Below, in pieces: positions 25,120-32,560 of a stretch of 64,000 nucleotides of DNA (position 1 is its first letter; every line of letters begins with the position of its first letter). The DNA is from a virus, in the IMG/VR virus record IMGVR_UViG_3300028800_000061, positions 95,824 through 159,823 of that record. The stretch is one strand, 5' to 3'. The notes beneath the pieces are model-generated. The model saw only the letters and a list, made by a program, of their open reading frames with translations, was not told the DNA's origin and made no database searches. Made by a program: the position numbers and the translations under genes.

Positions 25120-25734
25120 CTACTTGCCGTTGCGACGGTTGCGGCGTGCCGTTGCCGGCGTGGTGGCCGGAACGGTGGCCGGAACGGTCTCCGTGTCCGT
25201 GGCCGGAACGGTCTCCGTGTCCGTGGCAACGGTGGCCGGAACGGTCTCCGTGTCTCCGGCCGGAACGGTCTCCGTGTCGTTACCCTCGGACGGCCCTGTA
25301 GTGGACTCTGCGCTGTCCGGAACGGTCTCCGTGTCTCCGGCCGGAACGGTGGCCGGAACGGTCTCCGTGGCCACTACAGTCACGGGCAGGGACTCTGCCA
25401 TGCGGAGCGACTGATTGGCCGGCCGTCCGGCTGCGGCATTGGCGTGCTGGCGTTTGTCGCATGCGTTCTGCACACGGCAGTTTGGGCGGGTCTGAATGGC
25501 CTGGAACGGGAAGCCGCAATTGACACAGTGCGCGTATCCGGGCCGCAACGGCTGTCCGTTGCTGCCGGTCCGCAGGATGGCGCTTCCGGTGAGCGCGTCC
25601 AATCCGGCCTGATTGGCGACGGGGTAGGTGAGTCCGGCTGCGGACAGTATGGCCATGGCGGCCGCTACCGCATCGGGGGTGGCATTGGCCTGTACAGCGC
25701 TGTCTGTGGCCGGGGGGCTAATGGTGTCGGTCAT
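25120..25734 (-). CDS. Zinc-site protein with repetitive Thr/Glu/Val/Pro tail
   Basis: The 204-aa product (ATG with GGAGACC upstream) has a central CVNCGFPFQAIQTRPNCRVQ module with four cysteines. A C-terminal tail of about 85 residues is built of TETVPAT/GDTETVP repeats and ends in a basic RRNRRNGK. The central module matches the one at 46440-47012 (HCQACGFPFSKQQKRP), so the two genes are distant paralogues with different disordered tails. It is driven by the promoter at 25776-25803. The function is unknown; a nucleic-acid-binding role is possible. Confidence 0.65.
   Translation of the reverse strand: MTDTISPPATDSAVQANATPDAVAAAMAILSAAGLTYPVANQAGLDALTGSAILRTGSNGQPLRPGYAHCVNCGFPFQAIQTRPNCRVQNACDKRQHANAAAGRPANQSLRMAESLPVTVVATETVPATVPAGDTETVPDSAESTTGPSEGNDTETVPAGDTETVPATVATDTETVPATDTETVPATVPATTPATARRNRRNGK
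25150..25375. repeat. Coding minisatellite (TETVPAT-type repeats)
   Basis: Units related to GGCCGGAACGGTCTCCGTGT occur about ten times with small spacers, encoding the repetitive tail of the gene above. Copy number probably varies between related phages. Confidence 0.7.
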
Positions 25735-25775
25735 TGTCCTGGTCTCCGATCGGTTGGGATTTGCTTACATTCACC

Positions 25776-25803
25776 AACCTAGTGGAGTGCGGACGCCTGT
25801 CAA
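25776..25803 (-). promoter_or_regulatory. Leftward promoter without a recognisable operator
   Basis: Read on the minus strand: TTGACA (25803-25798), 16-nt spacer, TAGGTT (25781-25776). It matches the phage promoter consensus, but the 21 bases where the operator should lie do not fit TTGTCC-N9-GGACAA, so it may escape the common control. Confidence 0.6.
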
Positions 25804-25834
25804 CACGTTTCGACCATACCGTTATGGACCTGTT

Positions 25835-26637
25835 ATAAATGGTTGACGGTTAGCGGATCGCCGTTCGCCTGTCAACATGTTACGGAGCCTGTTACCGTAC
25901 CGTTATGCGGTTACCGTGTGTGACATACTGTTGTCAATACCGGCCCAGCCATTGTTACCGCATCGTTACTGCTATACCTGCTATGCGGAGCACTAGCAGC
26001 AGTGTGAGCCGCCCCGCCGTGGGCTCGCGGCTCGGACGAACCTCCTGCCCGAGCCCGCCCGCACATCCGATCATGATTAGAATTTTTTTTTCTGTTCCGA
26101 ACCCGCTCGGTCTCGGCTCGGCGGCTCACCCGGGCGAGATCGGAGCGCGATCCAGCTCCGCGACCCGAGCGGGCTCTCGAGGCGGCCCGCCGCCCTGGAG
26201 CGATCCTCCGAGCAGGCCGCGATACCGGGATCGGCCCTCCGAGCGTGATCGCCCGATCGGGAACGATCCTCAGGGCAGGCTCCCCGACCGAGACCAGCTC
26301 TCCCAGGCGGGCTCGCCGATCCCGGTCCGATCACCGAGCGGGATCGCGCTCCGATCGCGGACCTATCTCACGGCCGCCCGCGAGCGCGCACCCATTCATG
26401 ATTAGAATTTCTTTTTCTGTTCTAACTCGGATCTGAGATCGCGCTCGGATCGCGGCCGAGTGCGACTGGGGTGCTCCACTCGGCGGGCTCTGCGCGGTTC
26501 GCCGCAGTGTGCGATCGTGTCCAGATCGCGGGCCCGGGCAGATCGCGCTCAGATCGTGCTCAGGTGTGGCGGGTGAGCTGCGGCCGCGAGCGGGATCGTG
26601 TCCCGATCGGGGATCGTGCTCCGATCGGGGTTGCGGT
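25835..26637. repeat. Gene-free region with GATC-rich iteron-like repeats
   Basis: I see no convincing gene here on either strand. From about 26100, and most regularly at 26330-26637, the sequence consists of degenerate units of about 18-20 bp centred on GATCGCGCTCCGATCG (variants GATCGTGCTCCGATCG, GATCGTGTCCAGATCG). Two copies of TCATGATTAGAA followed by a T run (26071-26082, 26396-26407) are embedded. This could be a replication origin, centromere-like site or protein-binding array. Confidence 0.55.
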
Positions 26638-26638
26638 G

Positions 26639-26681
26639 TGTGAGCGCGACCGCACAGGTGGTTCGTGCGGTCGCGCTCACA
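26639..26681 (-). terminator. Strong terminator hairpin
   Basis: A perfect 17-bp stem (TGTGAGCGCGACCGCAC / GTGCGGTCGCGCTCACA) lies 33 nt past the stop of the leftward cassette 27072-26714. Confidence 0.75.
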
Positions 26682-26713
26682 TCCCCAGGGCTCGCATACC
26701 CAGGGAGCATGGT

Positions 26714-26902
26714 CTACCCCCAGGCGTTCCACTCCCGGGGGTAGATGGTGGAGGTGAACCCGCACCCGGGGGTACGGCAGGTGCACGGGGCGAACACGAT
26801 GATCGGGTCGCGGCCGATGATGGTTGCCACGTGGGTATCGGGGTTGTGCTCGGCGGTGGGCCGGGTGCCGCCGGCCAGCGGGGTCACCTGCCCGCTTGCC
26901 AT
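26714..26902 (-). CDS. Small Cys-containing hypothetical protein, 62 aa
   Basis: The product starts MASGQVTPLAGGTRPTAEHN and has PCTCRTPGCGF, a compact three-cysteine motif. The start has AGGTGAGCC upstream and overlaps the previous gene by 19 nt. Last gene of the operator-controlled cassette. The function is unknown. Confidence 0.6.
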   Translation of the reverse strand: MASGQVTPLAGGTRPTAEHNPDTHVATIIGRDPIIVFAPCTCRTPGCGFTSTIYPREWNAWG

Positions 26903-27072
26903 GACAGGCTCACCTGGTGGCCCTGGATGTACAGGTCGACGTAGGCGGTGTCGGTGCCCACCGCGATGTCGCGCCATCCGTGAGCGTGGATCAGCTGGGT
27001 GCCCAGGAGCATAAGGGCGCCCAGGGCGAGCAGGCTTAGGGCGGCGGCGAGGGTAGCGCGGGTCTTTGGCAT
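26884..27072 (-). CDS. Small membrane or secreted protein, 62 aa
   Basis: The ATG at 27072 has a strong CAGGAGG site. The product starts MPKTRATLAAALSLLALGAL, a signal-anchor-like helix, then a short outer part (HAHGWRDIAVGTDTAYVDLY). It is expressed from the promoter-operator just upstream. The role is unknown; such small early membrane proteins are often superinfection or host-takeover factors. Confidence 0.65.
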   Translation of the reverse strand: MPKTRATLAAALSLLALGALMLLGTQLIHAHGWRDIAVGTDTAYVDLYIQGHQVSLSWQAGR

Positions 27073-27096
27073 GGGGTGCCTCCTGTAGCTGGTAGT

Positions 27097-27143
27097 TTGT
27101 CCTGGCGTGCAAGACAAACATACCAGCTACGCGCGCGTGTCAA
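27097..27143 (-). promoter_or_regulatory. Promoter with 21-bp operator dyad
   Basis: On the minus strand: TTGACA (27143-27138), 16-nt spacer, TATGTT (27121-27116), operator TTGTCT-N9-GGACAA (27117-27097). Confidence 0.75.
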
Positions 27144-27204
27144 CACGTTTTGCGGGTGTTTTCTGCGAACGTTTCCGCAGCTCAGGCGGCGTCGCCGACT
27201 GTGG

Positions 27205-27282
27205 TCACCAGCCGAGCGGCATGCTCACCGCGAGAGCAAACGCCACGTAGGCAAGTCCGGCCAGAACAAGAATTACGCGCAT
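27205..27282 (-). CDS. Membrane peptide, 25 aa
   Basis: A very short frame, MRVILVLAGLAYVAFALAV and six more residues, is almost entirely one hydrophobic helix. Only a weak GGAAC site precedes it. It fills the gap behind the gene ending at 27362. Real or chance cannot be decided from sequence. Confidence 0.4.
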   Translation of the reverse strand: MRVILVLAGLAYVAFALAVSMPLGW

Positions 27283-27361
27283 TGCGAGTTCCAATCTGTT
27301 CGTGAGCCCGTGCGGGCTAGGGGGTTCGTGTCAGCACGTTCCGCGGGGTGTTTTCTGCAGG

Positions 27362-27688
27362 TCAAACCCCCGCAATCGCCTTCTCTGCGAAATCGCGGAT
27401 CGCCGCCGGCAAATCCAGGTCGTACGAGCCGCCACCACCGGTCCACCCGGCCTCGCCGTACCCCACCACATGGGTGCTGTACGTCACCTGCCCGCCGCGG
27501 TCGTGCTCGACCACGATCGCGTGCCGGCGCGGGTGCAAACTCGCATCGGGACGGAGCGCGAACGCGGCGATCACCGCACCACCCTCAAACCGCTGCGGCG
27601 GATCCAGCTGGGGGCCCATGGCGTCGTAGGCGGCGCGCAGCCGCCCGCCGATGACCACCAGGCCGTCCGAGCTCGACTGCCCGCTCAT
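27362..27688 (-). CDS. Hypothetical protein, 108 aa
   Basis: The ATG at 27688 overlaps the preceding stop (ATGA). The product (MSGQSSSDGLVVIGGRLRAA, then EGGAVIAAFALRPDASL, YSTHVVGYGEAGWTGGGGSY) is a soluble alpha/beta protein. It is co-transcribed with the gene before it from the operator at 28019. No family recognised. Confidence 0.6.
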   Translation of the reverse strand: MSGQSSSDGLVVIGGRLRAAYDAMGPQLDPPQRFEGGAVIAAFALRPDASLHPRRHAIVVEHDRGGQVTYSTHVVGYGEAGWTGGGGSYDLDLPAAIRDFAEKAIAGV

Positions 27689-27993
27689 GCGAGATCGGGG
27701 CACTGCCGGCAGGGATAGTGACCCTGGTGAACTGTTATGTCCGGGTGACGGTGAGTGGGACGGACGTTCTGCACGCTGTCGGCCACGATGAAATCGCCTG
27801 ACGTCATGTCGTCGTAGACCTTGGCGGCCAGGTAGGCGCTGAGCCTGTAGACCTCGCTTATGGCGGTGAGCAGCAAACGCTGCGATGCCTTGTAAACGGG
27901 CTGGTTGCTCTGCGCGAGGCGGTGATCCTCCGCGCAGGACAAAGCGTAGTGCGTGTCCGCGACTTGCTGGCAGAGCTTCTGCTGGGGAGTCAT
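27685..27993 (-). CDS. Hypothetical protein, 102 aa
   Basis: The product (MTPQQKLCQQVADTHYALSC) is mainly helical (QRLLLTAISEVYRLSAYLAAKVY) and ends HQGHYPCRQCPDLA, a CxxC that may bind zinc. It has a GGAGG site and is the first gene behind the operator at 28019-28039. The function is unknown. Confidence 0.65.
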   Translation of the reverse strand: MTPQQKLCQQVADTHYALSCAEDHRLAQSNQPVYKASQRLLLTAISEVYRLSAYLAAKVYDDMTSGDFIVADSVQNVRPTHRHPDITVHQGHYPCRQCPDLA

Positions 27994-28018
27994 GCCTGTT
28001 GCCTCCGTGCCGTTTGGC

Positions 28019-28039
28019 TTGTCCTACCTACAAGGACAA
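28019..28039 (-). promoter_or_regulatory. Operator dyad TTGTCC-N9-GGACAA
   Basis: A perfect copy lies 26 nt before the start of the gene at 27993. The minus-strand -10 is TGGATT (28043-28038); a good -35 is not clear, so the promoter may be weak or activated. Confidence 0.7.
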
Positions 28040-28129
28040 TCCAACCAGCCGCAGCAGTGCAACGGCAACCAACTCAACAGAATTGTTAGCGAACGTTTTT
28101 GCCGTTCAGATCGTGTTCGCGGCTCTTCG

Positions 28130-28350
28130 AATCAGCCCCGCGATCCCGTTCCGATCGGGGATGGTGACCATCCCCGGCCCCGATCACGTTCCGATCCCGG
28201 ATCGCGCTCCGATCTGCCCTCGGAACGTGATCCCCGATCCGCCGATCGCACTCAGATCGCCCGCGGCGAGCGAGCACCACCGGTCCACGACCACCCGCGG
28301 CCCGCCCGCCCAATCATGATTAGAACTTTTTCAACCCGGATCGCGTTCAG
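28130..28350. repeat. Second GATC-rich iteron-like array
   Basis: Units like those at 26330-26637 recur (GATCCCGTTCCGATCGG, GATCACGTTCCGATCCC, GATCGCGCTCCGATCTG, GATCGCACTCAGATCGC, GATCGCGTTCAGATCTG). One TCATGATTAGAA copy lies at 28314-28325. No gene is visible in this stretch. Confidence 0.55.
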
Positions 28351-28368
28351 ATCTGCCCCCGAATGCCC

Positions 28369-28405
28369 GTGCGGCTCGCGAGCCGGCGTGACCCGCGAGC
28401 CGCAC
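28369..28405 (-). terminator. Terminator hairpin
   Basis: A perfect 12-bp stem (GTGCGGCTCGCG / CGCGAGCCGCAC) directly follows the stop at 28414. Confidence 0.7.
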
Positions 28406-28413
28406 AAACCCGG

Positions 28414-28908
28414 TCAGGACCGCTTGTCCTCCATGCGGTTCAAGAGCGCCAGGCCGGCACCGACCGGGTTCTGCTCCTGAAACGCGCCGATGACCGCCGC
28501 CAGCATGTGGTTGTACTCACGATCGAACAGCTCCCGCTCCAGTGAGGTGCCGAAATCCACCGGGGAGCCGCCGGCGAGCGCTTCCTCCTGGTCCCACCGG
28601 GTGAACAGCAACTCCGCGGTGGCGGTGTTGAAGAACCACCAGTCGAGGTCCTCGTGGATAACCTGCGTGCGCTGCCGGGCCCCTTCGACCAGCGCTGCCG
28701 CCAACTCCGCGACCGGACCCTCATGCGCGCTCCGCACCTGGAAAGAGAGCCACTGCGCCCGCAGATTGTAAGCGCGAGCCAACGATTCGCTGACCCGCTC
28801 CAGGCGGATGACTCTATCGTTCACCGCATCCCGGAACCGCTTATCCGCCGCCTCCAAGATCTCCGACACCGTACGCTCCGCCTGCGTACCTGACTGCGCA
28901 CCACTCAT
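28414..28908 (-). CDS. Helical hypothetical protein, 164 aa
   Basis: The ATG at 28908 has GGAGGTAG upstream. The product is almost wholly alpha-helical (AERTVSEILEAADKRFRDAV, VSESLARAYNLRAQWLSFQV, LERELFDREYNHMLAAVIGA) and acidic. Single-gene cassette with its own operator and terminator, so expression is probably tightly set. The function is unknown. Confidence 0.65.
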   Translation of the reverse strand: MSGAQSGTQAERTVSEILEAADKRFRDAVNDRVIRLERVSESLARAYNLRAQWLSFQVRSAHEGPVAELAAALVEGARQRTQVIHEDLDWWFFNTATAELLFTRWDQEEALAGGSPVDFGTSLERELFDREYNHMLAAVIGAFQEQNPVGAGLALLNRMEDKRS

Positions 28909-28928
28909 CGAACTACCTCCCACTAGGT

Positions 28929-28954
28929 TTGTCCTACTTCCAAGGACAAACCTA
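28929..28954 (-). promoter_or_regulatory. Promoter with extended operator palindrome
   Basis: The operator TTGTCC-N9-GGACAA (28929-28949) is extended by CTAGGT on each side to 12-bp arms. The minus-strand -10 is TAGGTT (28954-28949). Confidence 0.75.
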
Positions 28955-29225
28955 GCAGCCACACACACCGCACAAGCAAACTCAACAGAACTGTAAACAA
29001 CCAGGCACACCGCCCAGATCCGAGCGCGGTCACCCGCCCGTTCGCCACCCCATACGTTCGCCGAACAACCCCCCACGAGGACGAAAGCGAAAACCCTTCA
29101 GGGCGGGTGAGAGGCGCCGGGTACTCGGGGAACTACACCGGAACTCCTGAGGGAGCCTGCGGGAACGCTGATCGCCTGTGAGTCGCCGCAGATGGCCCTT
29201 CGCGGGGCGGGACTGCCGCACCCAT
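28955..29225. other. Gene-free spacer
   Basis: About 270 bases upstream of the single-gene cassette. I see promoter-side sequence (TTGAGT on the minus strand near 28980) but no gene, repeat array or strong hairpin in the rest. Confidence 0.4.
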
Positions 29226-29237
29226 TCATGATTAGAA
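29226..29237. repeat. TCATGATTAGAA dispersed repeat
   Basis: One of five copies in gene-free spacers (26071, 26396, 28314, 29226; 32044 with 11 matching bases). This copy is preceded by CACCCAT, shared with the copy at 26396; the copy at 32044 is preceded by CGCCCAT. Confidence 0.7.
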
Positions 29238-29267
29238 CTGCTCGGCGGGTTTTCGCACATTCTTGCG

Positions 29268-29311
29268 CATCCAGGTACCCCCAGGGCGGGGGAATCGGGG
29301 GTACCTGGATG
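29268..29311 (-). terminator. Strong terminator hairpin
   Basis: A perfect 15-bp stem (CATCCAGGTACCCCC / GGGGGTACCTGGATG) ends the four-gene cassette 31228-29318. Confidence 0.75.
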
Positions 29312-29317
29312 GGGGTG

Positions 29318-29803
29318 CTACCAGCCTGCTTCTGACCGGAACCGCATTCTGGTGACTTGCGTGACCGGGCCAGTAGCGCGGAGCGGCTGCGACGTAATCT
29401 CGAATGTGTCGATGTCTATGATCCGCAGTGCCGCCGGATCTCTTGCCGGGAGAACGAACAGCGAGTTGGTGCCCGCGTATACCTCCCGGTAGTAAACCGT
29501 GTTCCCGGCCATGCCCGTGACTCGCCGGATCGCCGCCGGTGGGCGGACAGGGCAATCGTGGGGCCGGATGACCTCAAGCTCGGTGCCGACAGTGATCCGG
29601 AGCTTGACGTCTCCCACGGTTACCATGCGGCCGCGGCGGGCGTCTGCTTGCCCGGTAGCGGTTATGTACACGGTGTAGGCCGCTCGGTCGGCGCAGTGGC
29701 GGCAATTATCGTCAGGGTGCTCGGCGGGATGCCACAGGCAGGTCGCGTGGTCCCTCAACCTTGCAGCGAGCGAGCCGGCGATCTCACGCCAGTTGGCGCT
29801 CAC
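29318..29803 (-). CDS. Hypothetical protein with Cys/His cluster, 161 aa
   Basis: The GTG-started product (MSANWREIAGSLAARLRDHA) has CLWHPAEHPDDNCRHCADRA, a plausible zinc site. A beta-rich part follows (MVTVGDVKLRITVGTELEVI, then LRIIDIDTFEITSQ). It is the last gene of a four-gene coupled cassette. The function is unknown. Confidence 0.65.
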   Translation of the reverse strand: MSANWREIAGSLAARLRDHATCLWHPAEHPDDNCRHCADRAAYTVYITATGQADARRGRMVTVGDVKLRITVGTELEVIRPHDCPVRPPAAIRRVTGMAGNTVYYREVYAGTNSLFVLPARDPAALRIIDIDTFEITSQPLRATGPVTQVTRMRFRSEAGW

Positions 29804-30237
29804 CGGGAGCGACTCCTGTTAGTGCGCCGGCGGACAAGCTCCGCAGTGCAGGCAAGGTAGGCGTTCTTTGCGTAAGGGCCGATGATGATGCCGAACTGGG
29901 AGAAGTCGGATCCGAGGATGTCCCGGACCTCGCCAAGGTCATCGTCGGTCAGTTTCGCGATCACCCCTGCGACAGGGCCTTCCATCTCGTCAGCGGATGC
30001 GAGCTCTTTGGCGACTTCCATCGCGATGAGTAGCCGCAACTTGGCGAGATCCGGGACATCGCCCGGGACGCAGGGCTGGTCCTCGTCGATCACCGCGAGG
30101 AGGGCCTGCGTGTGACGTCGCAGCTCGTAGTACCACTTCACGAGGACGCGCGCCGGGAGTAGCAGATCTTCGCGGGGCTGGATGTTGCTGGTCACGTAAG
30201 CGCGGGCTGCGATCACCCTCGGGTCGCCGGCGTTCAT
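29800..30237 (-). CDS. Helical hypothetical protein, 145 aa
   Basis: The ATG at 30237 overlaps the upstream stop. The product (MNAGDPRVIAARAYVTSNIQ, LVKWYYELRRHTQALLAVID, KLTDDDLGEVRDILGSDFSQ) is mostly helical and acidic with a basic tail (RRRTNRSRSR). No family recognised. Confidence 0.65.
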   Translation of the reverse strand: MNAGDPRVIAARAYVTSNIQPREDLLLPARVLVKWYYELRRHTQALLAVIDEDQPCVPGDVPDLAKLRLLIAMEVAKELASADEMEGPVAGVIAKLTDDDLGEVRDILGSDFSQFGIIIGPYAKNAYLACTAELVRRRTNRSRSR

Positions 30238-30698
30238 GACTGCGCCGGGCCAAGCTCGGCCACCATGACGTTCGCGGCGGCGACAGCTTCGGTGAGGATC
30301 AGCATGGCGAGCGGGGCGCCGGTCTGGTGCTGTGTGCGGCCGCCGATGGCCGCCCAGTCCGACCACGTGTCCTGCGCGACTATGCCTGGTGGTTCGGTGA
30401 TGTCGTGGTCGTACTCGATGGCCCACCGGTACTCGCCGGGGTGACCGTAACCGCGGCCGTCTTGGACGGTGATGGTGATGTTGGGCGGGCTGGTGAGCCA
30501 GCCACCATCGGCCACAGCTCCGATGAGAGTGTCGATGTCGTCACTGCCGATGGGGGCACCGGACGCGGGCCATGTGGCGCCGAGCATCAAGCCTGTCGTA
30601 GGGCCGTAGGTCCCCAGGGCGAAACCCTCGACCTGGGACATCGACAGGTACGTTTCGGTCTGCGGGTTCAGGATGAACTGGCCATCTGGGGCGGTCAT
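30234..30698 (-). CDS. Hypothetical protein, tandem paralogue A
   Basis: The 154-aa product (MTAPDGQFILNPQTETYLSM) shares its frame with the next gene: a YRWAIEYDHD core and a PLAMLILTEAVAAANVMV end. The two genes overlap by 4 nt and look like a tandem duplication. Small enzyme or binding domain; the function is unknown. Confidence 0.65.
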   Translation of the reverse strand: MTAPDGQFILNPQTETYLSMSQVEGFALGTYGPTTGLMLGATWPASGAPIGSDDIDTLIGAVADGGWLTSPPNITITVQDGRGYGHPGEYRWAIEYDHDITEPPGIVAQDTWSDWAAIGGRTQHQTGAPLAMLILTEAVAAANVMVAELGPAQS

Positions 30699-31228
30699 GG
30701 CTTCACCAGCACTTCGGTGAGCGCACGCAGCAGGGCGTCGGTTTCCTCGGCCGCTTCGACCAGGATCAGCATGGCGAACTCGGCAGTATCCGCCGGGCGT
30801 TTGCCATCACCGTCCATGCCGATTTCATCCAGGGGCCTGGGCGCGGTGGACACGATGTACGGATCCGCCATCCAGGTTGGCGGGCTGAACTGGATGAACC
30901 AGGCGTAGCGGGGATCGCCGTCCGCGAGAGTGTGCTCCTCGTTGGTGGTGATCCCGATGGTCAGATGGTCCGGAACCCGGATGATTTCCTTGGCGGCGGC
31001 CCAGTGGATCAGGTCGGAAACATCTTGGCCATCCATGTAGTCATCGGAGGCCCAGCCGCGGCCGAGGGACAGCTCCGGCGGCAAATGCTCCGCGTGGGCT
31101 TCTACGCTCGTGCTCACTGTGCCGTGCTCGTCGGTCAGTGCTGCGGTGAGCAGTTTCATGCCGGGATCGTGGTCGTACTCGATGCGCACGGCCGGTTGCG
31201 GGACCGGCCGTAGTCGTTGGGCTGCCAT
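30695..31228 (-). CDS. Hypothetical protein, tandem paralogue B
   Basis: The 177-aa product (MAAQRLRPVPQPAVRIEYDH) starts at ATG 31228 with a strong AGGAGG site. It shares RYAWFIQF and EFAMLILVEAAEETDALLRA with its downstream neighbour. It is the first gene behind the operator at 31249-31269. The function is unknown. Confidence 0.65.
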   Translation of the reverse strand: MAAQRLRPVPQPAVRIEYDHDPGMKLLTAALTDEHGTVSTSVEAHAEHLPPELSLGRGWASDDYMDGQDVSDLIHWAAAKEIIRVPDHLTIGITTNEEHTLADGDPRYAWFIQFSPPTWMADPYIVSTAPRPLDEIGMDGDGKRPADTAEFAMLILVEAAEETDALLRALTEVLVKP

Positions 31229-31248
31229 GGGACGCGCCTCCTGGTAGG

Positions 31249-31273
31249 TTGTCTCTATTACTAGGACAACCTT
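31249..31273 (-). promoter_or_regulatory. Operator dyad with -10 box
   Basis: TTGTCT-N9-GGACAA (31249-31269) inside a longer palindrome with CTGGTA / TACCAG ends. It controls the four-gene cassette 31228-29318. Confidence 0.7.
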
Positions 31274-31326
31274 ACCAGTTAGCGCGTGCGTGCGGCGTGC
31301 CTGCGTGCCAGTTCTGCGAGTGCGTT

Positions 31327-31764
31327 CTACCTGCGGGACAGCCACGCCGCGGGGATCGGCGCTCCGCTCACGAACCCGGTTTCCGCCGCGGCCTCCAGGA
31401 AGTCCTGGGCGCCCGCGGCCTCGTTGACCGCAGCGGCGCGGTCGTCGGAGTTGAGGTTGTGATCGAGCAGGACCCGCGGCAGTTCGACCAGTGCGTCGAT
31501 CGCGTCGCGGTACACGGCCATCACCGCGTTCCGCACGCCGTGGCCGTTGTTGACGCGCTCGAGCACGTTGGCTGGCCAGATTGCCCGGCCGGCGGCCCGG
31601 ATCGCTGACGGGCTGAGATAGCGGGATCGCTCGCGCTCACGGTCGTAGCGAGCTGTGCCGTCGAGGCATTCGTTCATGTACTCGCCGAGAGCGCGGCCGG
31701 GAGCCGTTTTGAGCGTGGCCAGGTCGAATCTGCGATGCGCGGTGGCCTGTGTGGTGGTGGGCAT
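31327..31764 (-). CDS. Hypothetical protein, 145 aa
   Basis: The ATG at 31764 has ACGGAGGCACC upstream. The product (MPTTTQATAHRRFDLATLKT) is rich in helices (RAALVEL-like segment DAIDALVELPRVLLDHNLNS, DDRAAAVNEAAGAQDFLEAA). Single-gene cassette behind its own operator. The function is unknown. Confidence 0.6.
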   Translation of the reverse strand: MPTTTQATAHRRFDLATLKTAPGRALGEYMNECLDGTARYDRERERSRYLSPSAIRAAGRAIWPANVLERVNNGHGVRNAVMAVYRDAIDALVELPRVLLDHNLNSDDRAAAVNEAAGAQDFLEAAAETGFVSGAPIPAAWLSRR

Positions 31765-31780
31765 GGTGCCTCCGTTTACG

Positions 31781-31805
31781 TTGTCCTTACTGTCAGGACA
31801 ACGTA
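31781..31805 (-). promoter_or_regulatory. Operator dyad with -10 box
   Basis: TTGTCC-N9-GGACAA (31781-31801), extended by TTACG/CGTAA. The minus-strand -10 is TACGTT (31805-31800). Confidence 0.7.
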
Positions 31806-32043
31806 ACATTGCGGGGCTGCACACGGGCATATTTCGGGGGTGTATTCGGTGTGTCGCGGGACTGTGCGCCCTTGCGGCATAACCGGAGGGCGCGAGGCGG
31901 GCCGGTTGTTGCCGGCCGGTGAGCGACCACAAGAATGATCATGGGTCGGGCTGGTCAGCGGGTAGCAGGCCTAACCGGAGGATTCGCGTGTGGTGCCCGC
32001 GAGCGCCGTGCAGTTCCACCGGCGGCAGCCCGAGTGCGCCCAT

Positions 32044-32054
32044 TCATGATTAGA
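32044..32054. repeat. TCATGATTAGA dispersed repeat in gene-free spacer
   Basis: Fifth copy of the dispersed element, in the 31806-32101 spacer. The spacer also has a GGCCGG/CCGGCC hairpin near 31902-31921 and no gene. Confidence 0.55.
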
Positions 32055-32101
32055 GCCCCGCCACTCGCGGCCGTGCTCTTGTGCTGGTTGTGAGCCAGGT
32101 C

Positions 32102-32151
32102 TGGACAGTGCCTTGTACGTACAATAAGGTATGTCTAGACAGTGTTGACAA
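32102..32151 (+). promoter_or_regulatory. Promoter with several overlapping palindromes
   Basis: TGGACA (32102-32107), 17-nt spacer, TAAGGT (32125-32130). The spacer contains the 12-bp palindrome TTGTACGTACAA (32113-32124). Downstream lie TGTCTAGACA (32132-32141) and a diverged operator TGTCT-N9-TGACAA (32131-32151). The extra palindromes suggest a second regulator or an autoregulated gene. Confidence 0.65.
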
Positions 32152-32179
32152 CGTCCCCGGCACCCCGCAGGAGGCTCAG

Positions 32180-32560
32180 ATGCGTAAAGCAGACGCACCG
32201 CAGGCAGCACAAGCGATCATCATCGTCAGGCGCCACCAGGCGCACGCCGGGCACCTCACCATGACCGACGCGGTGCACGAGGTCCTCGGCGGGCGAGAAG
32301 TTCAGGTCATCGGCACGATCGGCGGCGAGCACATAGGTGAGACCACCGTCGACGTGATCCCGCGCATCCCGCCCACATACCGGACAGACCCCGAAGTCGC
32401 AGGTGTCGCATGGGAGCACCCGAAGATCATGCCGCCGGCGCTGGTGCCGTTGCTTATGAAAGCACTGCTCGAAGCGGGCGGCATCGCAACCTCGGTGAAC
32501 CGGGCCAGGGCGACCCAGAGGATAACGAGCGCCCAAGAAGGGGCAAAGATACCTGCATGA
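32180..32560 (+). CDS. Hypothetical protein behind a multi-palindrome promoter, 126 aa
   Basis: The ATG at 32180 has GCAGGAGGCTC upstream. The product (MRKADAPQAAQAIIIVRRHQ) has a helical N-terminus and a C-terminal segment (ALVPLLMKALLEAGGIATSV). It is the first of three coupled genes. The unusual promoter makes it a candidate for regulation-related function, but no HTH is clear. Confidence 0.6.
   Translation: MRKADAPQAAQAIIIVRRHQAHAGHLTMTDAVHEVLGGREVQVIGTIGGEHIGETTVDVIPRIPPTYRTDPEVAGVAWEHPKIMPPALVPLLMKALLEAGGIATSVNRARATQRITSAQEGAKIPA

Noticed and set aside
25905-26405. Rightward frame of 166 codons in the iteron region
   Set aside because: Its product is Arg/Pro/Ser-rich with no ribosome site, and the frame follows the GATC repeats; it looks like repeat-driven openness.
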